In this document: piece by piece, positions 16,965-26,398 of the stretch
How the letters are laid out: every line of letters begins with the position of its first letter
Numbering within the stretch: position 1 is the first letter of the stretch
NCBI RefSeq assembly: GCF_017301735.1
Contig: NZ_CP071090.1
Location: 11,019,001 to 11,083,000, forward strand
Direction of reading: 5' to 3'
Length of the DNA stretch: 64,000 nt
Source of the DNA: Pyxidicoccus parkwaysis
GTDB taxonomy: Bacteria > Myxococcota > Myxococcia > Myxococcales > Myxococcaceae
Made by a program: the position numbers and the translations under genes
Notes under the pieces: generated by a model
Told to the model about the DNA's origin: nothing
Database searches by the model: none
What the model saw: the letters and a program-made list of their open reading frames with translations, nothing else

Positions 16965-17414
16965 ATGCCTCTGTATTCCCTTCGGGACCGCGTTACGCGG
17001 CGCCAACGCGCGCGGCTCCATGCTCTGCGCGCCTTCATTCTTCTTTGCGTGAGTGCCTGCGAAGTCCCCCAAGGGCCTGGGGATGGCCCAGCGCCACCGG
17101 TGCGTATCCTGACTGAACATCGTCCGCTCGCTTCTCCTTCCGCGCCAGACAAGCAGGTGGGGGAGGACTGCACGGCACACGGATACACAGAGTGCATCTC
17201 CGGCCTGTGCCTGCATGCCATGCCCATTCGTGGTCAAGGGTACTTCTGTAGCCAGAGTTGCTTCGATTCCTCGGACTGTCCGCGTGACTGGCGCTGTGTG
17301 CAGGTGATGCCCGGTAGTGCCAGCTCGAGCGTGTGTCAGCCGCCTGCCGGGTGGGTGGCGGCGCCCGCTGGGCTGGCAACGGCTGCGGATGAGCGCCAGC
17401 CCATGTCTCGCTGA
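16965..17414 (+). CDS. Small Cys-rich lipoprotein
   Basis: The protein has 149 residues. A basic N-terminus and a hydrophobic core end in the lipobox-like VSAC. The mature part has eight cysteines in a C-x(n)-G-x-C pattern (GEDCTAHGYTECISGLCLH, CSQSCFDSSDC), similar to small disulfide-rich domains found in many myxobacterial exported proteins. GGAG precedes the ATG by about 12 bases. An upstream in-frame extension overlaps the previous gene and is not used. The RHS gene starts 37 bases downstream, so the two are likely co-transcribed. Function is unknown. Confidence 0.6.
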   Translation: MPLYSLRDRVTRRQRARLHALRAFILLCVSACEVPQGPGDGPAPPVRILTEHRPLASPSAPDKQVGEDCTAHGYTECISGLCLHAMPIRGQGYFCSQSCFDSSDCPRDWRCVQVMPGSASSSVCQPPAGWVAAPAGLATAADERQPMSR

Positions 17415-17451
17415 GTTCCTGTTCTTCATTCCCAACATTCGTGGAGATGTC

Positions 17452-20400
17452 ATGCGTAGATCGACCGTTTGGCCCGTGGGGCTCGCGGTGCTCTGTACCG
17501 GTTTGGCCGTAGCGTGGGCTGCGACCACACCTTCGGAGGCAGAAGACAACGCCGCTCTGGTCGCCCAGTCTGGGCTGGCACCACGTCCTCCGCTGGGAGG
17601 TCCCAAGGACTTTGGCGCTTCGGAGGAGCCTGCTGCCCTCGGAAGCCTCAAGCCGATGCACACGGTGGTCGATGTCACCCTGCGTGACAGCCTGGGAGGA
17701 TTCTCCCTGGTGCGTTACTACTCGGCCACCGAGACGACCTGGCGCCCCAGGCTGGACAACTGGGGCGCGCGTTCGGAGTACTGGCCGGGTACAGAGCCCT
17801 TCGGGCAGAGCCGTGGCAATGTCGCAAGGTACCCCAACGACCGGACGCTTCAGTGGTGGCACAACCTCCACAGCTATGTGTACTTGAAGTACCCCCGCTG
17901 CCGGACGGGCGATGAGAACTGCAGCGACGAGTTTCCCAGCTTCGTCCTGCGGGACACCTCGGGCGTGCTCAAGAGCTTCACCTACTGTGAGCCCAGCCTT
18001 CCGGACTCGCCCTCCTGCTTCTCCTTCAAGGGGGATGAGGAAGAGGTGCGACTGGAACGAGACTTCGACGGTTTCGTCCTGCATACCGCCGAGGCGCGCT
18101 ACTACTACCGCGAGGCACGAGGGGACGCATGGTTCCTCAGCGCCATCGAGGACCTCCAGCATCCGGGCGAGTGCACTGCTCCGAATGCCGCCGAGTGCCG
18201 GCGTCAGCGCATCGCACTGACCTACGGACAGCCTGTGGGCTGTCAGATGGCGAACCTGGATGCGGGCCTGCCTTTTGTTGCCGAGGCGGAAACAGCCACA
18301 CACACGAAGCTGAGGTTCAACTACGTCGCGCGTACCTCGCTTTCCCAGGGCCAGCCTGGCGTCGAATGCGTTCTCGACTCCGTCAAGGTGGTGACACCCT
18401 CTGGACAGGAAACGGTCGCGGTGCAGTACACGTACGCCGAGGAACAGGGAGTTCTGAAGGGCGGCCTGTTGGCCTCGGCCTACTGGCCCGAGAGCGGAGA
18501 GCGAGCCACCTACGCTTATAGCGAGAATGGCCAACCAGCGTGGGTGGTGCACAAGAATGGCAGCCTGGTGACCCGGAAGCTCCTCGGCGTGGATGACAAG
18601 CAGGACATCTACCTGAGCCGTGACGAGGGACCGGACCGCACCTACTTCGTTGACGCGGAGAACACGACTCGCAACGCCGACCTGCAGCCGCGCTGCTATC
18701 CGGGAATGATTGGTGCGCCGCCGCCCCTGAACGACAACTGCAGGCACACGCAGTGGCAGTACTTCGATGATTGGAATGCGGGCAGTGGAGGGGCCTCGGG
18801 CGGCTCGACTCATCTCAAGCAGTCCTTCTTCCTGGAGAACGTGCGTGAGCATGGTCCGTTGTTGAAGCAGTCCAGTGTCACCTGTGACCCGACCCAGGGA
18901 AGCTGCCTGGGCATTCCCTCAACAGTGTCGCGCCAGTGGACCCTGGACGTGAAGACCCCTGGCGTCTACGGTCAGGTCTACGTGCCCAAGGGCGCGAAGG
19001 ATGCCAATGGCAACTGGACTGCCTACGCGCACGCGCTGTCCACGGCGGTACCACGCGAGGTTGGCATTCCTCCGCCGGAGTTGACCGCGGTCCATCAGGG
19101 CGCGACGGATGATGTGGGAAGCAACGCCCTGCGCAGCCAGTACTACAGCTACGAGTATGGGCCCGCCTATGAGCAGCGGGTGAAGACGACTCGTGAGAAG
19201 TCGGTGCTTGCTTCCAGCACCGACACTCCCAATGAGCGCACCACCATCTACCAGTACGACGCCTCTACGAACCGGCTCAAGGCTTCTATCAGCAGCGGGT
19301 ACAGCCAGACGCTCTTGACCAACAAGTATTTGCCGGTGTGGTTCACGGGCCTTCGGCGCGTGGGCACCTTCTATCTGACGCACCGGACCTGTGGGCTGGG
19401 CGCAGGCGTGGATGACCCGTTCGGGCGCACACTCGAAATGCACGGGCCTTGCCTGGTGGCTGACGAGAACGCCACCGACTGCAACGGCCAGGGCCGGCTT
19501 CCCATTACGCAGTACGAGTATTACCCGCCCGATGCCCCTGGCAATAACGCCAACAGACTCAAGCGGAAGACGGTCTTCACGGACAACACGACGCCCTCCT
19601 GCACGGGCGCCCAGGGACTGACTACGGAGTACCTGGCCTACGACGTGCGTGGGCACGTGACGCGGAGCAGGGATGCCAATGGAGTGGAGACTGCCCTCGT
19701 CTATGCGGGGGACCGGCTGGTCTCCACGGCGACTGGGGATGCGAGCAGCTCGCGAATCACGACGTACGGGTATGACTCGGGAGAGGCGGGGGCCACCCAC
19801 GGCGACTACATCCAGCACCCTGACGGCCACTATGAGGTGCTGTGCTACCGCACGGGAACTCCCGGCCCCGCCTGTGTGGGCGGCGTAGTGACCGACACGC
19901 TGCAGTGGAAGGCCAGCTCCGCCTATCCCGATGGGCGCACCTGGACCGAGAAGGTGCAGTACACCTACAGCCACGGTTTGCTCGCGAGCGAGGCCTTCCT
20001 GGACGCTGCGGGCCAGGTGCGGCGTACCCGCCGGTACGAAGTGGACCCGCTGGGCCGCACCACTTTCGAGGCCTGGGGAAGCGGAACGGGGAGCTTCGCC
20101 GCGACGGCATTGTTCGACGGTGAGGGAAACCGGAAGGGCCAGGGGATGCCCTACAACACGGCCTCCGGCGCGAGTCTTCCTCCGGACTTCTGTGGCGGGC
20201 CCGGCCCCTACAATCGGGTGCAGTCGTTCCTGTGCAACTCGTTTGCGTATGACCGACTCAACCGGCTGGTGGGACTGCTCGAGTTCCCAGCGGGTGGCTC
20301 GGAGGCCGCGCACATGTGCGTGGCTTATGACGGGCACGGCAACGTCGCGAGCGTGAAGACGGGCTGTCCGGAGAGCGCGGTGGTGGGGGATTGCAGTGCC

Positions 20401-23382
20401 TGCACCCAGCCGGCCGTGAGCTTCCAGCATGATGATTTCGGGAACCTTATCTCCGTGACGGCGCCATGGATGGACGATGGCTCAGGTAACCCAGGTACCT
20501 CACGCTACGAGTACGACGCACAGGGCAACCTCACCCGCAAGCAGACCCCAGCCATGGGGACGCAGTACCTGGAGTACACGTACGACAACATGGGGCGGAT
20601 GCTCGAGGCTCTGTCGCGGACTCCTGGAGGGGGAAGTGAGACCCTCTACGCCTTCGCCTACGACAACACGTACCCACAGCCGCCCGCTGGATGTCCGGTG
20701 CCAGGGGGCTCTCGGACGCAGGGCCGCGTACAGCTTCGCAGCGACTCGTTTGGAGACACGTGGTTCGTCTACGACGCATGGGGAAGCGTGACGACGACGT
20801 ATAGGAGCCGCGCTCAAGCTGGCACCGGCTCGGGCACCATGTCGTGCTCCGAGTCCAACACCAACGACACGCCCAACAGCCGGTTCACCTACTCTCCTGA
20901 TGGGCGATTGCTGAGCGAGACGTATCCACACGGCCGAACCGTTCGCTACACCTACTATCCGGAAGGGAGTGGTCAGCCGGACCGGGTGCAGGCCATTTCC
21001 GTGGACACTTGGGAAGGGCCCTCGCTGACCCCGACCACGCGCACGCTCATCAGGAACGTGCGTTGGGAACCGTATGGTGGCGTGCGCGACTACGAGCTGG
21101 TGGCGCCGCTGGCCCCAGCGGGAAGCCAGGTGGCCAGCGTGGAGTACCTGCCAGGGGCTGCCGACGGCTCGTCCACTGCGCACTGCGGCGCCTCTGCGCG
21201 GTCGGATGCGAACGACGGTACGGGGAGGCTGCGAGGCCTGTGGGTATCTACCGTGGGAATGGGAGCGACGGAGAGCAGCCGCACGGGAGACATCTTCCGG
21301 CGGCTGTACAGGTGGAAGGCGGACCAACTGGTGGAGGAGAGCACCTGCCTCTTGCAGAACCGGGAGTTTGGTGGCGCCGCGGGCCCGGGCGTTCCTTCTA
21401 CCGCCCTGTTCAAGGCGCCGGATGGGAGCAACGGCTACGACGGTCGGCTCCAGTTGCGGTACGCGACGCGTCCCGCCGGCCAACTCACCGCCATGGGCGG
21501 AGGCTGGGGGCTGCGGAAGTACACCTATGACCGCCGTGGGAATCGACTGACAGACCAGCAGGACTGCTGGAGTTTCCAGAGTACCTACGGGACGGGTAGC
21601 GCAGTGGACAGGCTCGTGCGGCGTGGCTGGCAGACCACGACCTGCACGAGTCCAGGGCAGACATACTGCCCCGCGCAGGGGCCGCGCTTCGGGCTCAGTT
21701 ACAGCTACGACCACGACGGACGTGTGACTGGCAAGCAGTGGCACTGGAGCTCGACCGATACCAGCCACGCGGCCTACAGCCTGACGTTCGACGCGGGGGC
21801 GGATGGAGAGCACGCTGCGGTGGGGGCCGTTTATCGCTCAGTGTCCACTCCGGGAAGTGCCCCGTACGAGTACTTCTATGACGCCAACGGGCGGCGCCGC
21901 CTCAAGCGCTACCCCACGGGGGTAGAGGACGAGTTCTTCTACGACGGAGACAAGTTGTTGGAGGACCGGGGCGTCTCTTCCGTGGTGTCTGGCACGCCGG
22001 GCAACTTCTCCATTGATGAGTACGTGTGGCTGGACGGTCGGCCTGTGGCCTTCATCAAGTCACGGTTTGATGCGACCTGGCGGCGCCAGCCGGACCTTCA
22101 GGGCGACTGCACGCGCAACGGAGAGGTGGCTCCGTGCGGCGTGTACTTCGTGGTGACGGACTATCTGAAGAAGTCGGTGCTGGTGCTCGACAGCTACCGT
22201 CGTGTCGCGGGGAGCGCTGACTATGAGCCGTTCGGCCACATCAACCGGGTAACGTATCTGGGGGATACGGGGGAGCACTACAAGCCAAACACCAACATGG
22301 TGCTGGGCTACTTCAATCAACCGCCCACGAATGGCACCGTTGTGCGGCTGCGAGCCCAGTTCCATCTGCTGGATACGGAAGCTGTGGCCAAGGACTACGC
22401 CTACCTGTCCACGGATGATGATGTACGGCTGGGCGAGAATGTTGGGGGACCAGGTAGGGGACCCGCATGGAGCAGTTGGGTGACGGTTCCTCAGAATGGC
22501 CGGGTCCATGCCCGGTTCCGCTCGGATGGCATCGACTGCGCGTCCGATGGCTCTGGAGGTACCTACTGTGACACTCGTGGTCTGTACGCCGGGGCGGTGC
22601 TTCAGGGCTATGAGTACCAGCGCTTCCAGGCTGGTGCGTCACCCGTGTGGACAGCGCTGCGTTTCCCGGGGCAGTACCATGATGTTGAGACGGATCTGTT
22701 TGAGAACTGGAATCGGTTTTACGACCCGAGCCTTGGCAGATATTTGGGGCCGGATCCGATGGAGTACGATTCGTCGTATGCCTTGGCCGCAGCACAGCAA
22801 GGGCTGAGCGTTCCTGTGTATGGGTACGCGCACAACAACGCTCAATGGCGTACGGATCCAGATGGAAAGTTCGCGTTCCTTTTGCCACTTGTTGCTATCT
22901 GCGCAGGAGGGGGGTGTGAGATAGCGATTGGTGCTGCGGCCGTGGCTGCAACAGCGGCGACTGCTTACGTCGCGGCAAAAGTCACCGCGCACTTGAGTGA
23001 AAACAATGAGGAATCCGATGCCGCTGCGCCACCGGTTGAAGAAGGAAAGGTGACCCACGCAGAGAATTTTGACAAAGCACGAGAGGAGGCGTTCTCGAAT
23101 GCAGGAATGACCGATCCTGACACCATTAAATTCACAAAAGAGGACCCGCAGACAGGAACAATCGTTGAGTTCAAGGGGCCAAAAGGTGCCAAGGTGGCGT
23201 ATGACGCTCCACACGCAGATGGTAATACGGAAGCTGGGCACGATAAGCCGCACGTTGGTTGGCAGACTGGCGGAAAGCGAGCTGCTGGTGGTACCGAGCG
23301 TGGAAATGTGACTTACGATGGACCGCAACACCCATACCGATCACCAACGAAGGGGGTCGGGAATCTGGATCCAAAGGATTGA
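17452..23382 (+). CDS. YD-repeat (RHS) polymorphic toxin-like protein
   Basis: This 1976-residue protein has a signal peptide (residues 1-23, ending AWA). Many YD-type repeats follow (for example YTYDNMGRMLEA, YSYDHDGRVTGK), which build the beta-cage seen in RHS proteins. The RHS core signature NRFYDPSLGRYLGPDP lies near 1753-1768, and the core ends at DPDGK (1802-1806). The last 170 residues begin with a Gly/Ala-rich hydrophobic stretch (about 1807-1845). They continue as a hydrophilic His/Gly-rich domain (VAYDAPHADG, HVGWQTGGKR), the putative toxin tip. The tip is less G+C-rich than the core, as expected for swapped toxin modules. GGAG precedes the ATG. The putative immunity gene follows after 12 bases. 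Confidence 0.88.
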   Translation: MRRSTVWPVGLAVLCTGLAVAWAATTPSEAEDNAALVAQSGLAPRPPLGGPKDFGASEEPAALGSLKPMHTVVDVTLRDSLGGFSLVRYYSATETTWRPRLDNWGARSEYWPGTEPFGQSRGNVARYPNDRTLQWWHNLHSYVYLKYPRCRTGDENCSDEFPSFVLRDTSGVLKSFTYCEPSLPDSPSCFSFKGDEEEVRLERDFDGFVLHTAEARYYYREARGDAWFLSAIEDLQHPGECTAPNAAECRRQRIALTYGQPVGCQMANLDAGLPFVAEAETATHTKLRFNYVARTSLSQGQPGVECVLDSVKVVTPSGQETVAVQYTYAEEQGVLKGGLLASAYWPESGERATYAYSENGQPAWVVHKNGSLVTRKLLGVDDKQDIYLSRDEGPDRTYFVDAENTTRNADLQPRCYPGMIGAPPPLNDNCRHTQWQYFDDWNAGSGGASGGSTHLKQSFFLENVREHGPLLKQSSVTCDPTQGSCLGIPSTVSRQWTLDVKTPGVYGQVYVPKGAKDANGNWTAYAHALSTAVPREVGIPPPELTAVHQGATDDVGSNALRSQYYSYEYGPAYEQRVKTTREKSVLASSTDTPNERTTIYQYDASTNRLKASISSGYSQTLLTNKYLPVWFTGLRRVGTFYLTHRTCGLGAGVDDPFGRTLEMHGPCLVADENATDCNGQGRLPITQYEYYPPDAPGNNANRLKRKTVFTDNTTPSCTGAQGLTTEYLAYDVRGHVTRSRDANGVETALVYAGDRLVSTATGDASSSRITTYGYDSGEAGATHGDYIQHPDGHYEVLCYRTGTPGPACVGGVVTDTLQWKASSAYPDGRTWTEKVQYTYSHGLLASEAFLDAAGQVRRTRRYEVDPLGRTTFEAWGSGTGSFAATALFDGEGNRKGQGMPYNTASGASLPPDFCGGPGPYNRVQSFLCNSFAYDRLNRLVGLLEFPAGGSEAAHMCVAYDGHGNVASVKTGCPESAVVGDCSACTQPAVSFQHDDFGNLISVTAPWMDDGSGNPGTSRYEYDAQGNLTRKQTPAMGTQYLEYTYDNMGRMLEALSRTPGGGSETLYAFAYDNTYPQPPAGCPVPGGSRTQGRVQLRSDSFGDTWFVYDAWGSVTTTYRSRAQAGTGSGTMSCSESNTNDTPNSRFTYSPDGRLLSETYPHGRTVRYTYYPEGSGQPDRVQAISVDTWEGPSLTPTTRTLIRNVRWEPYGGVRDYELVAPLAPAGSQVASVEYLPGAADGSSTAHCGASARSDANDGTGRLRGLWVSTVGMGATESSRTGDIFRRLYRWKADQLVEESTCLLQNREFGGAAGPGVPSTALFKAPDGSNGYDGRLQLRYATRPAGQLTAMGGGWGLRKYTYDRRGNRLTDQQDCWSFQSTYGTGSAVDRLVRRGWQTTTCTSPGQTYCPAQGPRFGLSYSYDHDGRVTGKQWHWSSTDTSHAAYSLTFDAGADGEHAAVGAVYRSVSTPGSAPYEYFYDANGRRRLKRYPTGVEDEFFYDGDKLLEDRGVSSVVSGTPGNFSIDEYVWLDGRPVAFIKSRFDATWRRQPDLQGDCTRNGEVAPCGVYFVVTDYLKKSVLVLDSYRRVAGSADYEPFGHINRVTYLGDTGEHYKPNTNMVLGYFNQPPTNGTVVRLRAQFHLLDTEAVAKDYAYLSTDDDVRLGENVGGPGRGPAWSSWVTVPQNGRVHARFRSDGIDCASDGSGGTYCDTRGLYAGAVLQGYEYQRFQAGASPVWTALRFPGQYHDVETDLFENWNRFYDPSLGRYLGPDPMEYDSSYALAAAQQGLSVPVYGYAHNNAQWRTDPDGKFAFLLPLVAICAGGGCEIAIGAAAVAATAATAYVAAKVTAHLSENNEESDAAAPPVEEGKVTHAENFDKAREEAFSNAGMTDPDTIKFTKEDPQTGTIVEFKGPKGAKVAYDAPHADGNTEAGHDKPHVGWQTGGKRAAGGTERGNVTYDGPQHPYRSPTKGVGNLDPKD

Positions 23383-23394
23383 CTTGAGGTCACT

Positions 23395-23838
23395 GTGACA
23401 GATGTCGAACGTGAGATTCTCCAGGCCGTCGATACCATTGGTCTGGGCGAGGCTGATTGGCAAAAGCTAACTCCGGCGCAAGCGCGTGAGGTTGTTGGCC
23501 GAGCGAAGGATGCCTTCGTTCGTGGAGAACCTAGAGCCTGGTGGTTGAGTCTGAATCATGAGCCTGCGGTGTTTCCTTATCCGAAGGGTGACGCTGCAAG
23601 GCACTTGCTTGAACACGTTCCGGTGTCGGAAGGTTGGTGTTGGTTTGTTCCGGAGTGTGATGAGGAACAGTATCCGGTTTTTAAGGTTCGCATCGAAAGG
23701 ATTCCTCGTGTTCTCTTGGAGTGTTCGTTTTTTGAGTACTACTTGGTAGGTCGAGAGATGGATTGGTTGTTGATTGAGAATGACCACAATGAGATTTACT
23801 TTGTGCGTCGTTTGCCGAGTGGAGTCGTGGCAGATTGA
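23395..23838 (+). CDS. Putative immunity protein for the RHS tip
   Basis: A 147-residue acidic cytosolic protein that begins with GTG at 23395, preceded by TTGAGGT. It has aromatic-rich strands (WCWFVPECDE, FFEYYLVGREMDWLLIEND). The segment EYYLVGREMDWLLIEN reminds me of the DUF6756 group, which includes immunity-like proteins; this is by memory of the pattern only. Position directly behind the RHS tip, small size and the same low G+C as the tip support an immunity role. No signal peptide is present, so it would protect the cytoplasm. Confidence 0.7.
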   Translation: MTDVEREILQAVDTIGLGEADWQKLTPAQAREVVGRAKDAFVRGEPRAWWLSLNHEPAVFPYPKGDAARHLLEHVPVSEGWCWFVPECDEEQYPVFKVRIERIPRVLLECSFFEYYLVGREMDWLLIENDHNEIYFVRRLPSGVVAD

Positions 23839-23964
23839 TGGTTTAGGGGAACCATGAGGCGAAGGCAGAGCGGATGGGGGCTGGAGGATTTCATCCAACA
23901 CTGCCCGGTCACATGGATGTTGCTGCTCTCGATGGTTCTTGACTCAATGATCCGCAGACCGTCG

Positions 23965-24296
23965 GGAGTTCATGAGCCTTGCTGATTCTGGAGGCTGCGC
24001 TGCCTATTCGCTAGTTTCAAGTAACCGAGCGGATATGGGGATAGTGAAGCAAATCGCGATGAGTTCTTGGGTGGTGGGCCGATCCGGAGATCACCCCAGT
24101 TTTCTCCCGGCGATCTCCCATAGGTTCATCTGGAAAGTAGAGGTGAGAGCGCAAAAGACTGCGTGAGACACAGTTCTCATCACCATTGATGGAGTAGCCT
24201 CCGGTGACGGGGCTCCGTCATGAAATGCACTGGAAGCTTGTCGTCCGGGAAGCGCGAATCGTGTCCGTGCTCGAGAGTGGGAGCATCCTCGGGTAA
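23965..24296 (+). pseudogene. Decayed copies of the downstream NTF2-like gene
   Basis: DNA from 24036 (ATGGGGATAGTGAAGCAAATCG) to TAA at 24296 aligns with the intact gene at 24847-25179. It matches both the 5' part (up to GGCGAT) and the 3' part (from GTAGAGGTGA to GCGAATCGTGTCCGTGCTC), but frameshifts and in-frame stops destroy the frame. The middle of the gene is missing here. A fragment resembling that middle (GAGCCTTGCTGATTCTGGAGG, coding LADSG) lies just upstream at about 23974-23996. This is either two overlapping remnants or one copy with a rearranged middle. Confidence 0.6.
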
Positions 24297-24354
24297 TGCC
24301 CAACGCTATGGCTGGAGGAGTGCGGCCAGCGGGTGCTGCTGAGGCTGAAGACGA

Positions 24355-24798
24355 ATGCCGGTACTCAAGACGCTAATCTTAGGGACGTGGCTGGCAGGCG
24401 GAGCACTCGGCGCGCTGATTGGAGGCCTTCACTCCGGCTTCGACGGAGCTGTTCTCGGCTTCGGAGCGGGGCTCGTCGGTCGGTGGCTCTTCGTGGAGGG
24501 CATGCTGTGGTTCATCGAATCTCAGCAGCGGAAGGGCCCCATGTTCCCGCCCTGCGCGAATGGCATGTGCTCACGGAAGGACTACACGCTGAAGTGGGTT
24601 GACCCTGTGGGCGTGCTGTACACCTGCCAATGCGGCGGAGAGTACGTGATGAAGTCGGCGGGCCTGTTGCACGGCACCTACTTCTACCGGGTGATGGACG
24701 GAGGGGCGTTCCAGCCGTACATGGTTCGGCCTCTCTTCAGTTACTGGCAGAGCATCAAGAAGGGCCGTGCGCATCCTGTGCGAGAGCCTCGTGCGTAG
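24355..24798 (+). CDS. Small membrane protein with Cys-rich loop
   Basis: The protein has 147 residues. The N-terminal half contains one or two Gly-rich membrane segments (about 5-27 and 30-52, GxxxG patterns). A hydrophilic part follows with CANGMCS and YTCQCGGEY, a zinc-ribbon-like spacing of cysteines, and then a basic tail. It lies between the remnant and the intact copy of the NTF2-like gene, behind the RHS and immunity pair. It could belong to the toxin locus as an accessory or immunity protein, but nothing in the sequence proves that. No family is recognised. Confidence 0.6.
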   Translation: MPVLKTLILGTWLAGGALGALIGGLHSGFDGAVLGFGAGLVGRWLFVEGMLWFIESQQRKGPMFPPCANGMCSRKDYTLKWVDPVGVLYTCQCGGEYVMKSAGLLHGTYFYRVMDGGAFQPYMVRPLFSYWQSIKKGRAHPVREPRA

Positions 24799-24846
24799 AC
24801 GGTGACCTGCCCCGTTCTACGGGCCTCACGTGGTAGGGGAGCAAGC

Positions 24847-25179
24847 ATGGGGACGACGAAACAACTCGCCGACGAGTTCCTCGGTTGGTGGAGCAACCCC
24901 GAGAGCAACCCAGGTTTCCCCAGGCGATTTGCTCAGGGATTCACCTTCACGATGGAGCCGGTAGGACTGGCTGATTCAGGGGCGGTCTGGCTCATCGAGC
25001 AAGCACCGCCCTGGTCCGAAGTGAAGGTGAAGTCGCAAGAGGTCGAGGGAGACACGGCTCGCATCGTCATCGAAGGCGTAGACCCGGTGACGCTCCTCCG
25101 TCTTGAAATCAGCTGGAAGCTGGTCATTCAGGAGGAGCGAATCGTGTCCGTGCTCCAGCACGGGCGCATCCTGGAATAG
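24847..25179 (+). CDS. Small NTF2/SnoaL-like protein, possible orphan immunity protein
   Basis: A 110-residue protein from ATG 24847, with AGGGGAG six bases before it. Its pattern of an N-terminal helix (TKQLADEFLGWW), a Pro-rich turn and then alternating strands (FTFTMEPVG, EVKVKSQEVEG, ARIVIEG, RLEISWKLVIQEERIVSVLQ) fits the cone-shaped NTF2/SnoaL fold. It has no signal peptide. A decayed copy lies 0.8 kb upstream, which means the gene was duplicated. Small cytosolic genes repeated behind an RHS toxin are often orphan immunity genes. An enzyme role is equally open. Confidence 0.6.
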   Translation: MGTTKQLADEFLGWWSNPESNPGFPRRFAQGFTFTMEPVGLADSGAVWLIEQAPPWSEVKVKSQEVEGDTARIVIEGVDPVTLLRLEISWKLVIQEERIVSVLQHGRILE

Positions 25180-25207
25180 GTCCGGGTGACTGGAGCGCTT
25201 CGTATCG

Positions 25208-26263
25208 TCAGCGCGTGCGGCAGCGCGAACGGGTGCTGCCATCCATGCTCGAAATGACGGAGGAGATCCGCATCGGGCCCTGCAGCTTGTACGAGGTGTA
25301 GAAGCCGTCGTTCATGGTGCAACCCGTGCAGCCATTGCCATATCGATAGTAACCGCTGCTCACGTTGTAGCCGCAGGTCCCCCGCTCGCTACCGAAATCA
25401 CAATAGACGAGCGTCCCATCACTCACGAAACCCAGAGCCTGACAGGTCCCCATGCTCGGGTTCCCAGCGGCGTCGAGGGTGCTGATGGGACGATTGTCGC
25501 TGGCGCCTCGGAGGGCCCACACGCTGCAGAGCCCGGTCGTACGGGCGAGCAGGCTCGTCATGACGTAGTCGAGGTTCGAGCCATCACGCGTCCGTCCCCG
25601 GTGAACGCCCACGTCTTCCGTGCAGAGCTCGACCCCCAACCGCATGTCGCAGTAGGCGGCGATGGACCGGGTGCCGGTCGGGTTGATGACGTACTCCCCA
25701 TCGGGAGCGTTGGGAATCGCGGCCTTCACCGCCGCGCAGCTCGCGAAGGTCGGCGCGGAGATGTTGAGCGCGTAGTCGCCGCATCGGGTGCTGTAGCCAT
25801 CGACGACAATCTTCACCCGCGTGCCGGCGGTGAGGTTCACCGTCAGCGAGGACTGGAACGTCGTGCTGCTCGCATCATCGTTGCAGCCCAGCGACGCATT
25901 GGTGGCCGCATCGAGGAGCAGGAGCACCGTGTCGAAGGCGGAGCCCGTCGTGGTGAAGGTGAACATGCCGGTGGAGGGCGCGGTCCAGTAATAGGAGCGG
26001 TCTGGAGCCGTGGTCTGGGTGGTACAGGCCGGCGTGTGCTCGTTGAGCGCGGCACACGTATTGTTCGTGGCGACCGGTGAGCCCAGCACGGAGCCGAGCT
26101 CGTCGGTCAGCGCCTGACCCACCTCCGCCACCGAACCGACCTCATTCCCCGGGATGCCAGCACCCGCCCGTTCCTCCTCGGGCAGCGGGCCTTCACCGCA
26201 GGACAGGCTCAGGACCGCGCAGGCGCCAAGAAGAACGCTTCTCCAGCAGCAATCACTGTTCAT
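25208..26263 (-). CDS. Secreted lipoprotein-like protein with PPC and GON domains
   Basis: The protein has 351 residues from ATG 26263, preceded by GAGGAGA. The hydrophobic leader ends in LSLSC. Residues about 59-168 form a PPC-type beta-sandwich (PDRSYYWTAPSTGMFTF, SLGCNDDA, RVKIVVDGY). Residues about 173-351 match the GON domain first known from ADAMTS proteases (SCAAVKAAIPNAPDGEYVI, IAAYCDMRLGVELC), with conserved cysteines. The PPC unit is very similar to the one at the end of the kelch protein encoded at 27809-29260. It is probably a surface binding protein without enzymatic activity of its own. Confidence 0.78.
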   Translation of the reverse strand: MNSDCCWRSVLLGACAVLSLSCGEGPLPEEERAGAGIPGNEVGSVAEVGQALTDELGSVLGSPVATNNTCAALNEHTPACTTQTTAPDRSYYWTAPSTGMFTFTTTGSAFDTVLLLLDAATNASLGCNDDASSTTFQSSLTVNLTAGTRVKIVVDGYSTRCGDYALNISAPTFASCAAVKAAIPNAPDGEYVINPTGTRSIAAYCDMRLGVELCTEDVGVHRGRTRDGSNLDYVMTSLLARTTGLCSVWALRGASDNRPISTLDAAGNPSMGTCQALGFVSDGTLVYCDFGSERGTCGYNVSSGYYRYGNGCTGCTMNDGFYTSYKLQGPMRISSVISSMDGSTRSRCRTR

Positions 26264-26398
26264 CGGGTTTCTCCTCGTCCGGGTGCCGCATTTCCTGTGA
26301 GTCATTTCCCTCCGAATCGAGGTGTCGGAGGGCTCGACGCTGCGCGAGGAGCGGCCTGTCCCGCTCGGGACTTCAGGGGACAGGCCGCTCGGGAGCGA

